From positions 186,001 to 250,000 of the forward strand of contig OY764545.1 of NCBI GenBank assembly GCA_963668495.1: 64,000 nt of DNA, in the 5' to 3' direction. The translations under genes and the position numbers were made by a program. The notes under the pieces were generated by a model. The model made no database searches, was not told the origin of the DNA, and worked only from the letters and a program-made list of their open reading frames with translations. This stretch comes from Oleispirillum sp963668495 (GTDB taxonomy: Bacteria > Pseudomonadota > Alphaproteobacteria > Rhodospirillales > Rhodospirillaceae). Below are positions 61,941 through 64,000 of the stretch, piece by piece (positions within the stretch are counted from its first letter, which is position 1; each line of letters begins with the position of its first letter).

Positions 61941-63545
61941 TTAGCTTTCCTTAAGCAACCCCTGCGCCCTCGCCATCTCATTCGCAATTTTTGGCCCATA
62001 CCAAAGACTTGGTAATAGGATAAACGATACCGGGACAGCCGTTATCACAATAAATGACTGCAACGCAGAAATGCCGCCAGAGCCCATAGATATGAGCGTA
62101 ATTGCAACCGCGCCCATCATGATACCGCAGAAGGCCCGCACAACCGCATTGGGTTCAGTGCTTCCCGTCATCACGACGCTAATCGTGTAGGTCATGGAAT
62201 CCCCGGTCGTGACAATGAAGGTTGTCGTCAGGACTAGGAACAAAACCGACATTACCATCGGCAGCGGCAATTGCTGCGTAATCGCCAACAAAGCCCCCGG
62301 CAGATTAAAGTTCTCAAACCCAGACTGCACCGATCCCGGATTGCTTATTTCAAATGCCAAACCACTGCCACCGACAATACTGAACCAGAAACAGGTAATC
62401 AGCGGCGCCATCACACTAATTGCCAAAATCATTTGGCGGATAGTGCGACCACGGGAAATCCGGGCAATGAAAATTGCCATCATCGGGCCATAACCAATAA
62501 ACCATCCCCAAAAGAACACGGTCCACCAGCTTAGCCATCCAGCATCACCACGATACAGAGCCATAGGGATTAAGTTATCCACCATGCGCCCAACGCCCTG
62601 CACATATCCATCAATAATGAAAGACGTGGGGCCGAAGAATAAAATAAAAGTCACCAACCCAACAGCCAGCATTACATTGTAACGGCTGATAATTTGAATC
62701 CCGCGGTTCAGGCCGCTTAGGGCAGAAATCGTGTACACCCCGATCGCAAACGACACCACCAAAGCCTGCGTCAAAAACGTGTCAGGAATTCCGAACAAAG
62801 CGTTTAAAGCGTAGCTGACCTGCAACCCGAGGAAACCAATGGGGCCAATTGTTCCGGCGGCTGTTGCGATAACACTGAACGCATCTGCACTGGTACCAAT
62901 CCAGCCACCCAAAGCCCGATCACCCAAGATCGGATACAAAAGGGTCCGCGGTTTCAGCGGCAACCCTTTGTCGTAGTGTAAATGCATCAAGATAATGGAA
63001 GACAGACACCCAAGAATAGCCCAAGCCAAAAAGCCCCAATGCAAAAACGACTGTGACAGCGCATTGATCGCCATGCCGTATTTATCTTCCTCCCCATAGA
63101 ACGGAGGAGCATTCATAAAGTGGGCAATCGGCTCAGCCGCGGCCCAAAACACGCCACCACCGGCTAACAAAGTGCACAGAATAATAGAAATCCACTTAAA
63201 TGTGTCGATATCAGGGGCTGGAATATTGCCCAAGCGAACACCACCGGCGCGCCCACAAACGATGTAAATCCCAATGAAAAAATTCAGCAACAACAGAACT
63301 TGCCAAAATGCGCCAAATCCCTGTGCGGCAAAATCAAATCCGATATTGACCAAGGATGATAATAACTTGGGCGATAAGGTCGCCATCGCAACAAATAGTA
63401 TTAAAAAACCACCACTGACAAAAAGCACAGGGTTGAAAACATTCGGGCTTTTAAATTTACCTCGATCTGCTTCAGGAGGATGAATAGCATCGTAATCCGC
63501 TTGCGATAAGCTGGAATTTGTTACAGTGTAACTCGTGTCTGACAT
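61941..63545 (-). CDS. BCCT-family transporter (CaiT/OpuD-like)
   Basis: A 534-residue permease with about 12 helices. It starts MSDTSYTVTNSSLSQADYDA at 63545. The helix 8 signature is WTVFFWGWFIGYGPMMAIFI followed by ARISRGRTIRQMI, where the more common WSxWFSWSPF is replaced by FWGWFIGYGPM. This replacement is typical of the CaiT-like/sodium-independent branch as I know it. Helix 4 has LLAGGGVFWAAAEPIAHFM. Substrate is probably a quaternary amine. It has its own terminator, and the upstream spacer is A/T-rich. Confidence 0.92.
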   Translation of the reverse strand: MSDTSYTVTNSSLSQADYDAIHPPEADRGKFKSPNVFNPVLFVSGGFLILFVAMATLSPKLLSSLVNIGFDFAAQGFGAFWQVLLLLNFFIGIYIVCGRAGGVRLGNIPAPDIDTFKWISIILCTLLAGGGVFWAAAEPIAHFMNAPPFYGEEDKYGMAINALSQSFLHWGFLAWAILGCLSSIILMHLHYDKGLPLKPRTLLYPILGDRALGGWIGTSADAFSVIATAAGTIGPIGFLGLQVSYALNALFGIPDTFLTQALVVSFAIGVYTISALSGLNRGIQIISRYNVMLAVGLVTFILFFGPTSFIIDGYVQGVGRMVDNLIPMALYRGDAGWLSWWTVFFWGWFIGYGPMMAIFIARISRGRTIRQMILAISVMAPLITCFWFSIVGGSGLAFEISNPGSVQSGFENFNLPGALLAITQQLPLPMVMSVLFLVLTTTFIVTTGDSMTYTISVVMTGSTEPNAVVRAFCGIMMGAVAITLISMGSGGISALQSFIVITAVPVSFILLPSLWYGPKIANEMARAQGLLKES

Positions 63546-63881
63546 TGTTGTCTCGCCGTTCTTTCGACTGCTTAGCAGCCGGAATTCGCCTCTTCACGAT
63601 ACGGGAAAATGAAGAGGCCTGAATAAAAGTTTGGAGAAACTAACATATGATCCACAAGAATTTCACCCCTTAAAATAATATCTAATAATCAGAGTGATAA
63701 AATTACCACGTTATATTATGCCATTATAATGGCTAACAATCATATAACTCGGGATAAGCCACTGTAGATATATAAAGTAATACGGCCTGCATGCTTTGTT
63801 CGCTCGTTTGATTAAATTGCAGAGAAAAATATTCACAGTAAAGTTTCCAACCAAGAAAACTGGTCGTAAGTAGAGGACAAA
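63546..63881. other. A/T-rich intergenic region with divergent promoters
   Basis: These 336 nt separate the BCCT and SdpI-like genes. They are markedly A/T-rich around 63640-63780, which fits promoters for both genes. No ORF with a convincing ribosome site, RNA gene or strong inverted repeat was seen. Confidence 0.5.
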
Positions 63882-64000
63882 ATGCAATACCTGCCGTTAC
63901 TACCATGTCTGATTTATGTCGCAATCGGCATTCCCATGGTCATGAAACTGATTCCACCCAACAGTATTTATGGCTACCGCACCCCACGCACCCTGAATGA
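63882..64000 (+). CDS. SdpI-like membrane protein, 5' part (cut by right window edge)
   Basis: ATG 63882 with AGAGGAC just upstream. The 39 visible residues, starting MQYLPLLPCLIYVAIGIPMV, form one membrane helix and then the segment PPNSIYGYRTPRTLN. The PPNxxYGxRTPRT pattern is characteristic of SdpI-family membrane proteins (immunity or unknown function). The gene continues past the window end. Confidence 0.7.
   Translation, partial: MQYLPLLPCLIYVAIGIPMVMKLIPPNSIYGYRTPRTLN

Noticed and set aside
1..64000. CRISPR arrays, prophage or complete insertion sequences
   Set aside because: No regularly spaced repeats, integrase, capsid, tail or transposase genes were seen in any part of the window.

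Overview
This 64 kb window is chromosomal DNA of an alphaproteobacterium, most likely a marine or aquatic Rhodospirillales-type organism (Terasakiella, Thalassospira and Magnetospirillum are plausible relatives; inferred from gene content and protein flavour, not proven). Support comes from the rpoB-rplLJAK-nusG-secE-tuf block with interleaved tRNAs, the metX-metW pair, hisC-tyrA, a TPP-riboswitch-controlled thiC, and a c-di-GMP/chemosensory-like signalling operon.

Layout. 1-7.5 kb (minus strand): the 5' two-thirds of rpoB, then rplL, rplJ, rplA, rplK, nusG, secE, tRNA-Trp, tuf, tRNA-Gly and tRNA-Tyr, reading leftward from a promoter near 7.48 kb. 7.6-9.0 kb: rlmB, a 53-aa iron-box-associated small protein and tRNA-Thr. 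9.3-17.6 kb (minus): a type I Zorya anti-phage locus (zorA-zorB-zorC-zorD) next to tRNA-Thr; zorB and zorD are intact, but zorA carries two frameshifts and zorC one, in a window where no other gene is broken by frameshift. 17.6-24.4 kb: a compact accessory cluster of an O-methyltransferase, a TonB-dependent receptor, a MarR regulator, a tetrapyrrole-methylase-fold enzyme and an MFS transporter. The same 19-21 bp palindrome (TTGTTAAG half-site) lies before the receptor, regulator and methylase genes, and a half-site before the O-methyltransferase, so this looks like one self-contained regulon for uptake, modification and export of an unknown small molecule, perhaps a tetrapyrrole or metallophore.

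24.5-42 kb: housekeeping metabolism. An ICMT-like methyltransferase, metW-metX, hisC-tyrA, a Cache-GGDEF diguanylate cyclase, ndk, an ABC-F ATPase, glycogen genes glgP-glgA with divergent glgC, thiC with its TPP riboswitch, and a metallo-beta-lactamase-fold hydrolase. 42.2-49.6 kb: a tightly overlapping operon of a giant hybrid histidine kinase with three receiver domains, a CheR methyltransferase, a CheB methylesterase domain, a receiver-GGDEF response regulator and a YkgJ-type cysteine-cluster protein. 49.5-57 kb: a U32-family protein, argE, and a BCCT transporter followed by a cNMP/CBS/DUF294 protein and a DnaQ-like exonuclease. 57-64 kb: a predicted beta-propeller protein without signal peptide downstream of a TonB-dependent receptor, with a Zur-like palindrome upstream; a BCCT-gene remnant; an intact second BCCT transporter; and the start of an SdpI-like membrane protein cut by the window edge.

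Best leads: the frameshifted Zorya locus, the MarR-regulated methylase/TonB/MFS cluster, the beta-propeller/TonB-receptor pair, and the Fur-box-preceded small protein. I saw no CRISPR array, rRNA, complete IS element, integrase or prophage.
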